Positions 9,446 to 19,232 of a stretch of DNA of 64,000 bases are shown here, piece by piece. Source of the stretch: Micavibrio sp. UBA6929. Its GTDB lineage: Bacteria; Pseudomonadota; Alphaproteobacteria; Micavibrionales; Micavibrionaceae. Numbering within the stretch: the first letter of the stretch is position 1; each line of letters opens with the position of its first letter. The notes beneath the pieces are model-generated. The model did no database searches. It was given only the letters and a program-made list of their open reading frames with translations, and was not told where the DNA came from. The position numbers and the translations under genes are program-made. The DNA lies in assembly GCA_002448815.1 (NCBI GenBank), contig DKAJ01000012.1, positions 141,056 to 205,055 of the forward strand, given 5' to 3'.

Positions 9446-10705
9446 ATGTCATTTGAAGAACTAGGATTAAGCGAAAATCTTTTAAAAGCAATAAAAGATT
9501 GCGGATATGAAACACCAACCCCCATCCAAGCGGGAGCAATTCCCCATGTCTTGATGGCGCGCGATGTTGTTGGGCTTGCTCAAACTGGTACAGGTAAAAC
9601 CGCTAGCTTCACATTGCCAATGATTGAAATCCTTGATGGTGGACGCGCTAAAGCGCGTATGCCGCGCTCACTTATTTTAAGCCCAACGCGAGAGCTTGCC
9701 GCGCAAATCGCTGAAAACTTCGAGATGTATGGCAAATATACAAACCTATCAATGGCATTATTGGTCGGCGGTGTTTCGATGGACGAGCAAATTAAAAAGC
9801 TAGACCGCGGCGTCGATGTTCTGATTGCAACGCCAGGGCGTTTACTTGATTTGTTTGAGCGCGGACGTATTTTGCTAACAGATATTAAAATCTTAGTCAT
9901 TGATGAAGCTGACCGCATGCTTGATATGGGCTTTATTCCCGATATTGAAAAAATCGTCAGTAAATTATCACCAATGCGCCAAACATTATTGTTTTCCGCA
10001 ACGATGCCTGCGGCGATTAAAAAGCTTACCGAAAAATTTCTCAGCAATCCGCGTGAAGTATCCGTATCTGCGCCTGCTTCTACGGCCAAAAATGTTGAGC
10101 AATTTATGATTTGGACGCATAAACGCGCCAAAGATGATGAGCTTTTTGCATTGATCGAGCAGGAAAACCCAGGAACGGCCTTTATTTTCTGTAACCGTAA
10201 ACGTGATATTGACGGTCTATGCAAGGCTTTGCGCGCGCGCGGATATGATGCAAAGGCGCTTCACGGTGATATGGACCAAAAAAGCCGTACCAGCACCCTT
10301 GAAGAGCTTCGTGACGGTAATGTGCGTTTCCTCGTATGCAGTGACGTTGCAGGGCGCGGCATTGACGTTGATCACATCACACATGTGTTTAACTATGATG
10401 TGCCAATGAACGCCGATGACTATGTACACCGCATTGGCCGCACTGGCCGTGCAGGCCGTAAAGGTCGTGCCTTTATGCTCGCAGACAAAAAATATGATGA
10501 AAAATTTGTGGCTGCGATCGAAGAAATTATCAAAAAACCTGTCCCTGTGCAGGAGCCTTTGGTGCAAAAAAATGCCAAGAAAACGGCAGCGCCAGAAAAA
10601 AGCGCAAAGCCCGCCAATAAAAATAAAAAACCGCGCGGAAAAGACCGTGTACAGGATGAGGAAATCGTCGGCTTTGGCGATGACATTCCGTCGTTTATGA
10701 AGTAA
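9446..10705 (+). CDS. DEAD-box RNA helicase, RhlE-like
   Basis: An ATP-dependent RNA helicase of 419 residues. In order: Q motif (GYETPTPIQ), Walker A AQTGTGKT, PTRELA, GG, TPGR, Walker B DEAD, SAT, and the C-terminal RecA domain with HGDMDQKSR, ARGIDVD-type and HRIGRTGRAGRKG motifs. A lysine-rich tail after about residue 365 is typical of RhlE-type RNA-binding extensions. The frame is open further 5', but it would read through the hisI start; MSFEELGLSENLLKAI at 9446 is the family N-terminus. Likely functions are ribosome assembly or mRNA turnover. Confidence 0.93.
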   Translation: MSFEELGLSENLLKAIKDCGYETPTPIQAGAIPHVLMARDVVGLAQTGTGKTASFTLPMIEILDGGRAKARMPRSLILSPTRELAAQIAENFEMYGKYTNLSMALLVGGVSMDEQIKKLDRGVDVLIATPGRLLDLFERGRILLTDIKILVIDEADRMLDMGFIPDIEKIVSKLSPMRQTLLFSATMPAAIKKLTEKFLSNPREVSVSAPASTAKNVEQFMIWTHKRAKDDELFALIEQENPGTAFIFCNRKRDIDGLCKALRARGYDAKALHGDMDQKSRTSTLEELRDGNVRFLVCSDVAGRGIDVDHITHVFNYDVPMNADDYVHRIGRTGRAGRKGRAFMLADKKYDEKFVAAIEEIIKKPVPVQEPLVQKNAKKTAAPEKSAKPANKNKKPRGKDRVQDEEIVGFGDDIPSFMK

Positions 10706-10715
10706 AAGAATCCTT

Positions 10716-13097
10716 ATGGGATTCGCGCGTTTTCAATGTAAAATTATCACAATTTTTGTGCTTGTAATGATGCCGCTATGCGCACGTGCGCAGGTGATGA
10801 TTGGCTATTCTCCGCTTGAGATGCGCGCCGCACAAACCCGAACGCAAAGTAAACAGCAAACGTCTGTCCGTTCAGCCCCGTCTGCATCAGCGCCAGTGGC
10901 CGCAGCGCAATCTCAATATGCGTCAGTAACACAACGTCAACCGGTCCAGCAGACAAGACCGCAGCCGCGCGCACAAAAACAAGAAAAAGCGCCAGTAGAC
11001 TTTCAGGCGGATAAGCTTGATTATGATGAAACATCTAAAATCATTACGGCAACCGGTAATGTTTTCCTGACGCAAGATGACCGCATTGTTCGCGCCGATA
11101 AGGTTGTTTATGATTTAAACAGTGATACGGTCAATGCCTATGGGCACGTGGTATTAAATGAGCCTAATGGTGACGTACACTATTCGCAGAATCTTCTGCT
11201 GCGCAATAAATTCAAAGACGGTGTTGTCGATCATCTCACCAGTGTTCTTAGTGATGGATCACGATTTACCTCAGAAAAAGGGCACCGCGTTAACGGTGAA
11301 AAAACGGTGATGCGTGATGCTAGTTATACGTCGTGCGAGGCGTGTAAAGAGAACCCTGATGCCGCGCCAGCATGGCAAATCAAGGCGAGTAAGGTAACCC
11401 ACCATAATCACGAGCAACGCATTAGCTATAACAATGCTCGTTTTGAGGCCTATGGGGTACCATTTTTATATGTGCCATATTTTTCTCACCCTGATGGTAC
11501 TGTTGAACGTAAAAGTGGTTTTCTCGCACCGAATGCAGGCTTTAAAAGCGATCAGGGCATGATGTTAAGTAACCGTTATTACTGGGATATCGCCCCTGAG
11601 CAAGATGCAACAATTGGTTTGATGGCGTTCACCCAAGAGGCACCTTTGCTTCACGGTCAGTGGCGCCGTCGTTGGGATAACGCGGCAATGGAGCTTAATG
11701 CAGGCATTACCCATTCTGGATACACAGATTCCGTCGCTGGCAATGAAGTTGAACAAGATGATACTTTGCGCGGTCATTTTCAAGGTGAGTTTCTGTGGAA
11801 TATGAACGATAAGTGGCGCAGTGGGGCAGAAATAAACTGGGCCTCAGATGACCAGTATATGAACCAATATGATTTTGAAGATGAAGACATCCTAGTGTCA
11901 GATTTTTATGCAGAACGCTTTTCTGACCGTAATTACGGCGCAGTACATTTTCTTTCGTTCCAAGATACGCGCATTTTAGAAGAGCCCGTTGACCAGCCCG
12001 AGGTTATCCCTGAAATACTCGCTAACTTCCAAGGGGATCCAGGTAAAGTGCCTCTTATTGGAGGAAGCTGGTTTGCAAATACTAGCTATCTTGGATTGCG
12101 CCGTGAAGGCGATGACGAGCAAGACGTTGACCGCTTAAGTTTTGAAGGTGGCTGGAAACGTCACTTCGTGTCAGATTATGGTTTGGTAACTGATGCGACT
12201 CTCTCGGCTAGGCAAGATTTTTACCACCAAAGGGATTTGAACGGTGCAGGTGTTAATCCTGGGGAAAGCTCGGATGCAACAGAGGTGCGAATGTTTCCTC
12301 AGGCGCATATTGTAACCAGCTATCCTGTTGTGAAAAATGGTGAGGCTTACCAAACGCGCATTGAGCCTGTAGTAGCATTCACGGCTGCGCCAAATATTAA
12401 TGTATCCAGTAAAATTCCAAACGAAGACAGTCAAGATGTACAGTTAGATGCAGATAACTTGTTTAACGCGAATAGATTTCCCGGCCTTGACCGTGTAGAA
12501 GATCAATCGCGCATAACTTATGGTATCCGTAATGGATATCACTTTTATAACGGTGGCGACATCAGAACATTTCTCGGGCAAAGTTATCGCTTTGAAGACG
12601 ATGACAATCCGTTCCCAACTGGGTCAGGCCTTTCACAGCGATCGTCAGACGTTGTTGGAAGTATTGAAGCAGCCTTAGACGGGTATAATATTGACTACCG
12701 TTTTCAATTGGATAGTCGTCATTTAAATTCAAACAGGCATGAGGTTGATGCCGGTGCGGATTGGGGGCGTTACAATCTCTCTACACAGTATCTGTATGCA
12801 AAAAGTATTGCAGGTGGTGACTTTGATGTAAGTCGTGAGCAAATCAAAGTCGATGCCGGGTATTATTGGAATGAGCAATGGCGCTCACGCGCAGGAGTTG
12901 TGAATGACTTTGGTGAGTCAGAGGGCTTGCGTAGAGCTTATCTAGGTCTAGAGTACTATGGGCAATGTGTATCTTGGGGGCTTGTTGCGGAACGTAACTA
13001 CACCGATGATATTTCTGGTGAGAGTGATTTAGAAATATCTTTTAGGTTGGGGCTTAAAAATCTTGGTGAATTTGAGCGCTCTGAGTGGAATAATTAA
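10716..13097 (+). CDS. lptD: LPS-assembly outer-membrane protein LptD
   Basis: The outer-membrane barrel that inserts lipopolysaccharide into the outer leaflet with LptE. The 793-residue protein starts with a signal peptide (hydrophobic 8-24, cleavage near CARAQ), a low-complexity Gln/Pro/Ala linker, and the OstA/LptA-like jellyroll (about 90-190; FQADKLDYDETSK, ATGNVFL). The large barrel follows, with the LptD signature near YVPYFSHPDGTVERKSGFL. Cysteines near the jellyroll (SCEAC) and at the C-terminus (GQCVSW) could form the structural disulfides. It follows the helicase gene by 10 bp. Its presence implies an LPS-bearing diderm. Confidence 0.93.
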   Translation: MGFARFQCKIITIFVLVMMPLCARAQVMIGYSPLEMRAAQTRTQSKQQTSVRSAPSASAPVAAAQSQYASVTQRQPVQQTRPQPRAQKQEKAPVDFQADKLDYDETSKIITATGNVFLTQDDRIVRADKVVYDLNSDTVNAYGHVVLNEPNGDVHYSQNLLLRNKFKDGVVDHLTSVLSDGSRFTSEKGHRVNGEKTVMRDASYTSCEACKENPDAAPAWQIKASKVTHHNHEQRISYNNARFEAYGVPFLYVPYFSHPDGTVERKSGFLAPNAGFKSDQGMMLSNRYYWDIAPEQDATIGLMAFTQEAPLLHGQWRRRWDNAAMELNAGITHSGYTDSVAGNEVEQDDTLRGHFQGEFLWNMNDKWRSGAEINWASDDQYMNQYDFEDEDILVSDFYAERFSDRNYGAVHFLSFQDTRILEEPVDQPEVIPEILANFQGDPGKVPLIGGSWFANTSYLGLRREGDDEQDVDRLSFEGGWKRHFVSDYGLVTDATLSARQDFYHQRDLNGAGVNPGESSDATEVRMFPQAHIVTSYPVVKNGEAYQTRIEPVVAFTAAPNINVSSKIPNEDSQDVQLDADNLFNANRFPGLDRVEDQSRITYGIRNGYHFYNGGDIRTFLGQSYRFEDDDNPFPTGSGLSQRSSDVVGSIEAALDGYNIDYRFQLDSRHLNSNRHEVDAGADWGRYNLSTQYLYAKSIAGGDFDVSREQIKVDAGYYWNEQWRSRAGVVNDFGESEGLRRAYLGLEYYGQCVSWGLVAERNYTDDISGESDLEISFRLGLKNLGEFERSEWNN

Positions 13098-13148
13098 TGT
13101 TTACGTGATACAACATGCTATTATAACGAACAAAAAGTACCTGTAAGC

Positions 13149-15014
13149 GTGGATTTTTCTTTGCCTGCCGATTTTCATATGATGTTTGTGCTGATTTTGA
13201 CGGTGTTTTCCGTCATCGCGTTCGTGCGCGAGCGTCTGCCTGTTGAGGTCGTCAGTATTGGTATATTCGCGTTTTTGCTACTGTTTGGCCATCTTTTTCC
13301 TTATGAATTAGCCGACGGCAAGAATGGCTTGAATGCAGATGATATTCTCGCCGGCCTTGCTAATCCTTCTTTGATCGCAGTAATGGCGCTGCTTGTGATG
13401 GGACAAGCGCTTGTGCAGACAGATACTCTGCGCTTTATTACGGCGGGGTTTGCGCACGCATCCAAGCCGCCTTATACGCAAATTGCGCTCTATGCGACCT
13501 TTATATTTGTTATGGTGATGAGCGCCTTTGTCAATAACACGCCATTGGTTGTCATCGCTATCCCATTGGTGCAGGCCTTGGCGCACGCAAGTTCAATCTC
13601 GGAAAGCCGTATGATGATCCCGCTCAGCTATGTCGCCATTTTGGGCGGCATGACCACCGTTATTGGATCATCCACAAACCTGCTTGTGTCCAGTAAAATG
13701 GTTGAGCTTGGCTACGAACCACTTAGCTTCTTTGCCTTTGTTGTGCCTGGTATGGTACTGGCCGCAGTTGGATTTGTCTATGTTGTTTTAATCCTGCCTA
13801 GATTCATGAAAGACCGTGTAAGCATGGCGCGCGGTCTTGTCAGTGACACAAAAGAATTTATTGCGGAGCTCGACGTTGCCGAAGGCAGTAAATTAATCGG
13901 CGCGCAATGTGAAAATGGACGCTTTGCTCTGCTCGGTGATTTGAACGTGCGCATGATTCAGCGCGGCGGTCAGCTTCTCTTGCCGCCATTTGAAGAATAC
14001 ACAATTTCTGCTGGGGATGTTTTGATTGGCTCTGCAACGCGTAAAGAACTTACGAAGATTTTGTCGAGCTATCCGGGTTCATTCTTGCCTGAGGAAACTG
14101 ACGCGCCAGAAGAAGGTGCGGAAGAGCGCCGCCAAGAAGACCGCGTCCTAGCCGAGATCATGGTGACGCCTGCGTCGCGCTGTTTAGATATGTCGGTTGA
14201 ACTTGCCGCGCTTGATAAAAAATATGGCCTAACAATTCTGGGGATTCAGCGCCGCGCGCGGATTGTTCGTCGCAGAATAGGGCGCATCCGTCTTGAGGCA
14301 GGGGATGTTCTGTTGGTATCAGGCGTGCGTAAAACTATTGATGCGCTGCGCGATAATACCGACTTTATTGTCTTATCTGGGTCAAAGCGTGACTTGCCAA
14401 CACCAGCCAAAGCGCCAATCGCAGCAGGTGTATTTTTGTCGATTATCACCATGGCCAGCCTTGGCATTTTGTCCATTCCGATCGCAGCGATTACAGGCGC
14501 CGTGATTATGGTCGCGACAGGATGTCTGAATATTCGTCAGGCGTTGCGCGCGATGGATCGTAAGATTTACTTGCTGGTGGCCTCTATGCTGGCGCTCGGC
14601 ACGGCTATGCAAAACACAGGCGGCGTTGGGTTTATTGCCGATGTATTGCTGCATTTGCCTGTCAATCATACGCCATTTAGTATCCTTGCAGGGTTCTTCT
14701 TGCTTGTTGCGATCTTAACAAATTTGCTCAGTAACAATGCCTGTGCGATTTTATTTACGCCAATTGCAATTAACTTGGCGGAGACATTACATATGCCACT
14801 GGAATCCAGCTTTAGCCTGTCATATGTCTTTGCCGTAACAGTGATCTTTGGTGCGAACTGTTCCTTTGCATCGCCAATTGGTTATCAGACAAACTTGCTG
14901 GTGATGGGGCCTGGACATTACCGCTTTAGCGACTTTATTCGCGCAGGCGTGCCACTGATTTTATTGCTTTGGGTAACGTTTATGTTCTTACTCAAGTTCT
15001 ATTTCGGTGTTTAA
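13149..15014 (+). CDS. SLC13/DASS-type anion permease with two RCK_C (TrkA-C) domains
   Basis: A 621-residue inner-membrane transporter. An N-terminal permease half (to about residue 220, including FVNNTPLVVIAIP and TTVIGSSTNLL) is followed by two soluble TrkA-C-like domains (about 235-305 and 330-415; SAGDVLIGSATRKEL, LEAGDVLLVSGVRKTI), then a second permease half (LLSNNACAILFTPIA and ASPIGYQTNLLVM). This architecture is known in divalent-anion:Na+ symporters such as putative sulfate or dicarboxylate carriers. The start is taken as GTG 13149; an ATG about ten codons in is an alternative. The last 27 bp overlap the convergent gene on the other strand. Confidence 0.88.
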   Translation: MDFSLPADFHMMFVLILTVFSVIAFVRERLPVEVVSIGIFAFLLLFGHLFPYELADGKNGLNADDILAGLANPSLIAVMALLVMGQALVQTDTLRFITAGFAHASKPPYTQIALYATFIFVMVMSAFVNNTPLVVIAIPLVQALAHASSISESRMMIPLSYVAILGGMTTVIGSSTNLLVSSKMVELGYEPLSFFAFVVPGMVLAAVGFVYVVLILPRFMKDRVSMARGLVSDTKEFIAELDVAEGSKLIGAQCENGRFALLGDLNVRMIQRGGQLLLPPFEEYTISAGDVLIGSATRKELTKILSSYPGSFLPEETDAPEEGAEERRQEDRVLAEIMVTPASRCLDMSVELAALDKKYGLTILGIQRRARIVRRRIGRIRLEAGDVLLVSGVRKTIDALRDNTDFIVLSGSKRDLPTPAKAPIAAGVFLSIITMASLGILSIPIAAITGAVIMVATGCLNIRQALRAMDRKIYLLVASMLALGTAMQNTGGVGFIADVLLHLPVNHTPFSILAGFFLLVAILTNLLSNNACAILFTPIAINLAETLHMPLESSFSLSYVFAVTVIFGANCSFASPIGYQTNLLVMGPGHYRFSDFIRAGVPLILLLWVTFMFLLKFYFGV

Positions 15015-15995
15015 CCGGCTAAGCAGCCCAACCAGAGCTTCCAGTTCTTCCCCCTCTATTTTATTGAGCGCTATATACTCATTCCAAAGGCTTTGAGTAG
15101 GCGTATGGATGCGCGTGCTTGGCGTGTCGCCTTGCGTTGTTAGTGCAAGCTCAAGACCTTCTAGACCAAGTGAATGAGCGCTCAGGAAGATTTCAGAAAG
15201 GTTGTTTTCGTATTTATATGTCATGGACGCATTTTGCCACGGCAAAGACCCAAGACGCATGCCGCCAGAGCGCAATTCAGAAAATAGGGACAGCCCATCG
15301 CGGCTATATGCCGCGCGTCCCCATCCACTAAGGCGTGTCATATCAATGCTGAGGTCGGGAATACTGACTTTGCCGCGCTCAAACTGCGTTTCTGCATTGA
15401 TAAAATCCTTGGATAAACTGCCGCTGCCTGTGCCGCTTAGGCTCAGATAGCGTTGCTGCGTCTCAAAGCGGCTTTGGAATTCATACAGGGGCTTTTCATG
15501 AGGTTGACTGGTTAAAGATGCCGTCATATCCATATACAGCGTAATGCCGCCATATTCCTCGGTCAAAATGGTGATTTCGGCGTCGCGTAAGTGCAGGGAT
15601 TTAATGCGCAGGCCTAAAAAGCGTTCAATCCCGCGCGTGCCAAGCCATCCATCTAATGTGAGGGTATTATCTGTGCCGGTAGAGGCGATAATGTCAGCGC
15701 CCTGAATGATAACCTTGTTAAATGCACCTTGCACAAGGCCAAGTGGCGTGAACAGGAATGTAAGCTCTTTAATCGTGTTGATATTATCGGGGTCAAGGCT
15801 AACATTTTCGAAGCGTATAAAATCAATGCCAACATGCGCAGGCGGCAAGGCAATCGTTTCAAGTGTTTTACCGCGCCCATGCAAGTGGTGGAAGGCCACC
15901 GACTGGATCAAAAAAGGTAAAGAGGCATAAAGGCCAGCAAGACACCCTGCAAGCAGGCTTAAAAAGGCAATCGTTTTAATGTGCGTCTTAGACAT
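14988..15995 (-). CDS. Membrane-anchored AsmA/YdbH-like envelope protein, function unknown
   Basis: A 335-residue protein with one N-terminal membrane segment (about 8-30) followed by a periplasmic region rich in beta-strand patterns such as LTLDGWLGTRGIERFLGLRI and GKVSIPDLSIDMTRLSGWG. This resembles AsmA/YdbH-like proteins implicated in lipid transport between membranes, but the match is by pattern only. Its ATG at 15995 lies inside the last codons of parE (8-bp overlap), so translation is probably coupled to parE; a TTG one codon upstream is possible. It overlaps the SLC13-type gene by 27 bp at the 3' end. Confidence 0.6.
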   Translation of the reverse strand: MSKTHIKTIAFLSLLAGCLAGLYASLPFLIQSVAFHHLHGRGKTLETIALPPAHVGIDFIRFENVSLDPDNINTIKELTFLFTPLGLVQGAFNKVIIQGADIIASTGTDNTLTLDGWLGTRGIERFLGLRIKSLHLRDAEITILTEEYGGITLYMDMTASLTSQPHEKPLYEFQSRFETQQRYLSLSGTGSGSLSKDFINAETQFERGKVSIPDLSIDMTRLSGWGRAAYSRDGLSLFSELRSGGMRLGSLPWQNASMTYKYENNLSEIFLSAHSLGLEGLELALTTQGDTPSTRIHTPTQSLWNEYIALNKIEGEELEALVGLLSRLNTEIELE

Positions 15996-18009
15996 CAATA
16001 TTGTCTACAAATTCGGCATTATCCTGAATGAATTGAAAACGTTTATCCGCATTTTTACCCATCAAACGCTCAACAAGGTCTTTGACCTCGGCTTGTGGGT
16101 CGATATCCATGATATCAGAATCCTCGGCAATATCCCCGCTAAGACCAAGATCGGCGCTTGCCATGGCCGCAACGGGCAGGGTTACGCGCAGTAAAATACG
16201 GCTTTTAGGGTCCATTGTCGTTTCTTTAAGCTGCTTGGCAGGCATCTCGCCCAAACCTTTAAAGCGGCTGATTTCAACCTTCTTTTTGCCTTTGAACATG
16301 CTGGCCATTAATTCGTCTTTATGCTCGTCATCGCGGGCATAAGCGCTCAGCGAGCCACTAACAAGACGGTAAAGCGGAGGTTGCGCAATGTATAAGTGGC
16401 CTTGCTCGATAAGTGGACGCATTTTAGAGTAGAAAAATGTAATCAGCAAAGACGCAATATGCGCGCCATCAACGTCCGCATCCGTCATGATGATGATGCG
16501 CTCATAACGAAGCGTATCCAGATTAAACTCTTTACCAATGCCGCAGCCTAATGCCTGAATAAGGTCTTGAATTTCTTGGTTTGCGCGAATTTTATCATTT
16601 GTGGCGCTGACAACATTCAAAATTTTACCGCGCAGTGGCAAAATAGCCTGCGTTTCACGGAAGCGGCCTTGCTTGGCCGATCCACCCGCACTGTCCCCCT
16701 CAACGATGAAGAGCTCAGTATCATCCGACGACTTGCGCGAGCAATCAGCAAGCTTACCCGGTAGGCGCAGGCGTTTTGTTGCGGATTTACGTGACATTTC
16801 ACGATCAGATTTACGCTTTAGGCGATCTTCTGCGCGTTCAATAACGCTTTCCAAAAGGGCATTTGCACTGTTCGGATCGCTGGATAAGAATAAATCAAAA
16901 TGATCGCGCAGCGCCGTATCAACCCAGCGATTAACGTTGTTCGTAACAAGTTTCTCTTTGGTTTGACCTTGGAACTGTGGGTCTTTGATGAAAACCGATA
17001 AGATGATCGCTGCGCCCGTCATAATATCATCGGCCGTTATAATAGCGGCCTTTTTGTTGCCAACCATCTCGGCATAGTTGCGTAAACCGCGCGATAGGGT
17101 GCTACGCAGGCCTGCCTCGTGCGATCCGCCAAGCGGCGTTGGGATCGTATTACAATATGAATGGGAAAAGCCCTGACCATCCTTAGGCCATGATACAGCA
17201 AATTCAACGCGCCCCTCATTGTCAGGCAGGTCAGTTTTGCCTGCAAAATGCTTGGATGTTAGAGGCGTGCGCCCTTGCAGCGATGCATCCAAAAAGTCAG
17301 ACAGGCCGCCTGGAAAATGCAAAGTCGCCTCGGCAGGGGTTTTGCTATCCTCTGGAATAACAGAAGGATCACATTTCCAGCGGATTTCAACGCCTGAAAA
17401 TAAGTATGCCTTTGCGCGTGCCATCTGATAAAGCCAGCTAGGCTTGAACGCGGCCTTATCGCCAAAAATTTCTGGATCGGGGTGAAAACCAACGGTCGTG
17501 CCACGGCGATTGTGAATGTCGCCTAAATCTTGCAGGCCGCCTTGTGGCTTGCCGCGTGAAAAGTTTTGACGGTAAAGCTTTTTGTCGCGCGCAACCTCGA
17601 CAAACATGTCATCAGATAGGGCGTTGACCACTGACACACCAACGCCGTGCAAACCGCCAGAGGTCTGATATGCTTTGTTTGAAAATTTACCGCCCGAGTG
17701 CAAAGTCGTTAAAATAACCTCCAGCGCAGATTTTCCAGGATATTTGGGATGCTCGTCAACGGGAATGCCGCGACCGTTATCACGAATGGTCACCGTGTTG
17801 TTGGCATCAAGGCCAATTTCAATCCAATCGGCGTATCCTGCGACGGCTTCATCCATCGAGTTATCAAGAACTTCGCCAACCAAATGGTGCAGGGCGCGTT
17901 CATCCGTGCCGCCGATATACATGCCGGGGCGCTTGCGAACAGGTTCCAGTCCTTCAAGGACTTCGATCGAAGAAGCGTTATAATCTGTGGGGTTTTGTGT
18001 TAAGCTCAT
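15988..18009 (-). CDS. parE: DNA topoisomerase IV subunit B (ParE)
   Basis: The ATPase subunit of the enzyme that decatenates replicated chromosomes together with ParC. The 673 residues fit alphaproteobacterial ParE and are too short for GyrB. The GHKL ATPase domain shows VLDNSMDEA, DNGRGIPVD and GGLHGVGVSVVNALS; the TOPRIM domain shows FIVEGDSAGGSAKQGR (Glu) and MTDADVDGAHI (Asp pair). The N-terminal VRKRPGMYIGGTDERALHH is typical for ParE. No parC lies in the window. It is divergent from the secreted orphan gene at 18.1 kb. Confidence 0.95.
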   Translation of the reverse strand: MSLTQNPTDYNASSIEVLEGLEPVRKRPGMYIGGTDERALHHLVGEVLDNSMDEAVAGYADWIEIGLDANNTVTIRDNGRGIPVDEHPKYPGKSALEVILTTLHSGGKFSNKAYQTSGGLHGVGVSVVNALSDDMFVEVARDKKLYRQNFSRGKPQGGLQDLGDIHNRRGTTVGFHPDPEIFGDKAAFKPSWLYQMARAKAYLFSGVEIRWKCDPSVIPEDSKTPAEATLHFPGGLSDFLDASLQGRTPLTSKHFAGKTDLPDNEGRVEFAVSWPKDGQGFSHSYCNTIPTPLGGSHEAGLRSTLSRGLRNYAEMVGNKKAAIITADDIMTGAAIILSVFIKDPQFQGQTKEKLVTNNVNRWVDTALRDHFDLFLSSDPNSANALLESVIERAEDRLKRKSDREMSRKSATKRLRLPGKLADCSRKSSDDTELFIVEGDSAGGSAKQGRFRETQAILPLRGKILNVVSATNDKIRANQEIQDLIQALGCGIGKEFNLDTLRYERIIIMTDADVDGAHIASLLITFFYSKMRPLIEQGHLYIAQPPLYRLVSGSLSAYARDDEHKDELMASMFKGKKKVEISRFKGLGEMPAKQLKETTMDPKSRILLRVTLPVAAMASADLGLSGDIAEDSDIMDIDPQAEVKDLVERLMGKNADKRFQFIQDNAEFVDNIDV

Positions 18010-18075
18010 AATAAGGAATTATCAGTTATTATATTGGTTAATCAATCAAAAACAGTAGTAAGGCATACTCTTAGC

Positions 18076-19227
18076 ATGGGATATTTTCGGATCATCGGTC
18101 TTTTGACAGTTGTTTTTGCAGGCATCGTAACATTTTCGCCGCAAACATATGCGAGTGCATTCATTGATATCTTTGATAAAGGCATGCCTGTTTATGAAGC
18201 TATTCCCTTAAAGGAATTCCAAGAAAGTGGCCGCGTCCATACGCAGCAGCCATTGGCAGATGAAGCCTTGTCTTATGAATTAACTTTGCCGAAAGTTTGG
18301 CGCGAAACAAAAAGCTTTGGTTACTCGTTAAGCCAAGATATTTTTACAGATATTGGCCGTTATATCGGGCCAGTTAAATTTAATAAAGCCAATAGCTACA
18401 TCGTTGTGCAGGCCTTGGATGTAGGTTTGCAGGCATCTGCGAAAACGATGGCTGCAGCGCATTTTATGAATAACGGTTTTACAGTGCAAGGCGCACATGA
18501 CTTTTCACGCAATGATGTTGAAACGCTGCACGTTGAGGTCAGCAAAGGGGAGAGCTATATCGTGCGCTCTCGCTTTATTATCAATGGTGGACGCCTTGTT
18601 ATGATGTCGTATTACCTGCCAGCAACCTCATGGAATGAAGAGCGCGACTTGCAGTTTCGCGTTGTGCGTTCATTTAAATTACTCAACGAGGTTGAGGCAA
18701 AAATTGAAAGCGCCAAAACGCACGAATTTTGGGATGTTTCATCTTTCAAGTATCCCGCGGTATGGACCTTAGAGCCCGGTGAAGCGCCAACATTTGATCA
18801 TATGAATGTAATGTTGTTGAATTTTGACGGCGATATCAAAAAGCGGCAAAATCTGGTCGTTAAAGGACGTATTTCAGTGGATCTGATTTCACGCTATGTA
18901 ATGCCTTCTTTGGAAGATGCTCTCGTTGATCAAATTGATTTGATGGTATCGCAGGGCATTGTGATGAAGCGTAAGAAAGAAAAGTTTGATGCGCCTGTCT
19001 GGCCTGAAGTATTCCAAAATGCATCGGCCAGTGTATATGAAGTGCTGGATAGTTATGCTCCTGATCAAAAAATGGAGCTTTGGGTCGTGGGCGCTCAGGC
19101 ACTAGGGTACTATTATGTGTTCAGTATGGTTACGCCCACGCGTGATGAAGACTTTATGTTATGGGGTGAAAATACCGAGGCCCTGCAATATATTATTGAG
19201 CATACCGTCCCCGGCGAAGAATGGTAA
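18076..19227 (+). CDS. Secreted or periplasmic protein of unknown function
   Basis: A 383-residue protein beginning MGYFRIIGLLTVVFAG, a clear Sec signal peptide with likely cleavage after TYASA. A frame extension to a TTG at 18034 would put 14 polar residues before the signal, so the ATG at 18076 is chosen. The mature protein has no transmembrane helix, no cysteine cluster and no repeats I can define; its middle (about 85-200) and C-terminal halves both have alternating strand/helix patterns. I recognise no family. It sits between parE (divergent) and cobT (convergent, 5 bp between stops) and appears to be a single-gene unit. Confidence 0.75.
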   Translation: MGYFRIIGLLTVVFAGIVTFSPQTYASAFIDIFDKGMPVYEAIPLKEFQESGRVHTQQPLADEALSYELTLPKVWRETKSFGYSLSQDIFTDIGRYIGPVKFNKANSYIVVQALDVGLQASAKTMAAAHFMNNGFTVQGAHDFSRNDVETLHVEVSKGESYIVRSRFIINGGRLVMMSYYLPATSWNEERDLQFRVVRSFKLLNEVEAKIESAKTHEFWDVSSFKYPAVWTLEPGEAPTFDHMNVMLLNFDGDIKKRQNLVVKGRISVDLISRYVMPSLEDALVDQIDLMVSQGIVMKRKKEKFDAPVWPEVFQNASASVYEVLDSYAPDQKMELWVVGAQALGYYYVFSMVTPTRDEDFMLWGENTEALQYIIEHTVPGEEW

Positions 19228-19232
19228 GGCTG

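Noticed and set aside
9580..10224. Long antisense open frame of more than 200 codons inside the RhlE-type helicase gene
   Set aside because: It mirrors a well-supported gene, has no ribosome site or family motifs, and its composition follows from the codon use of the real gene.
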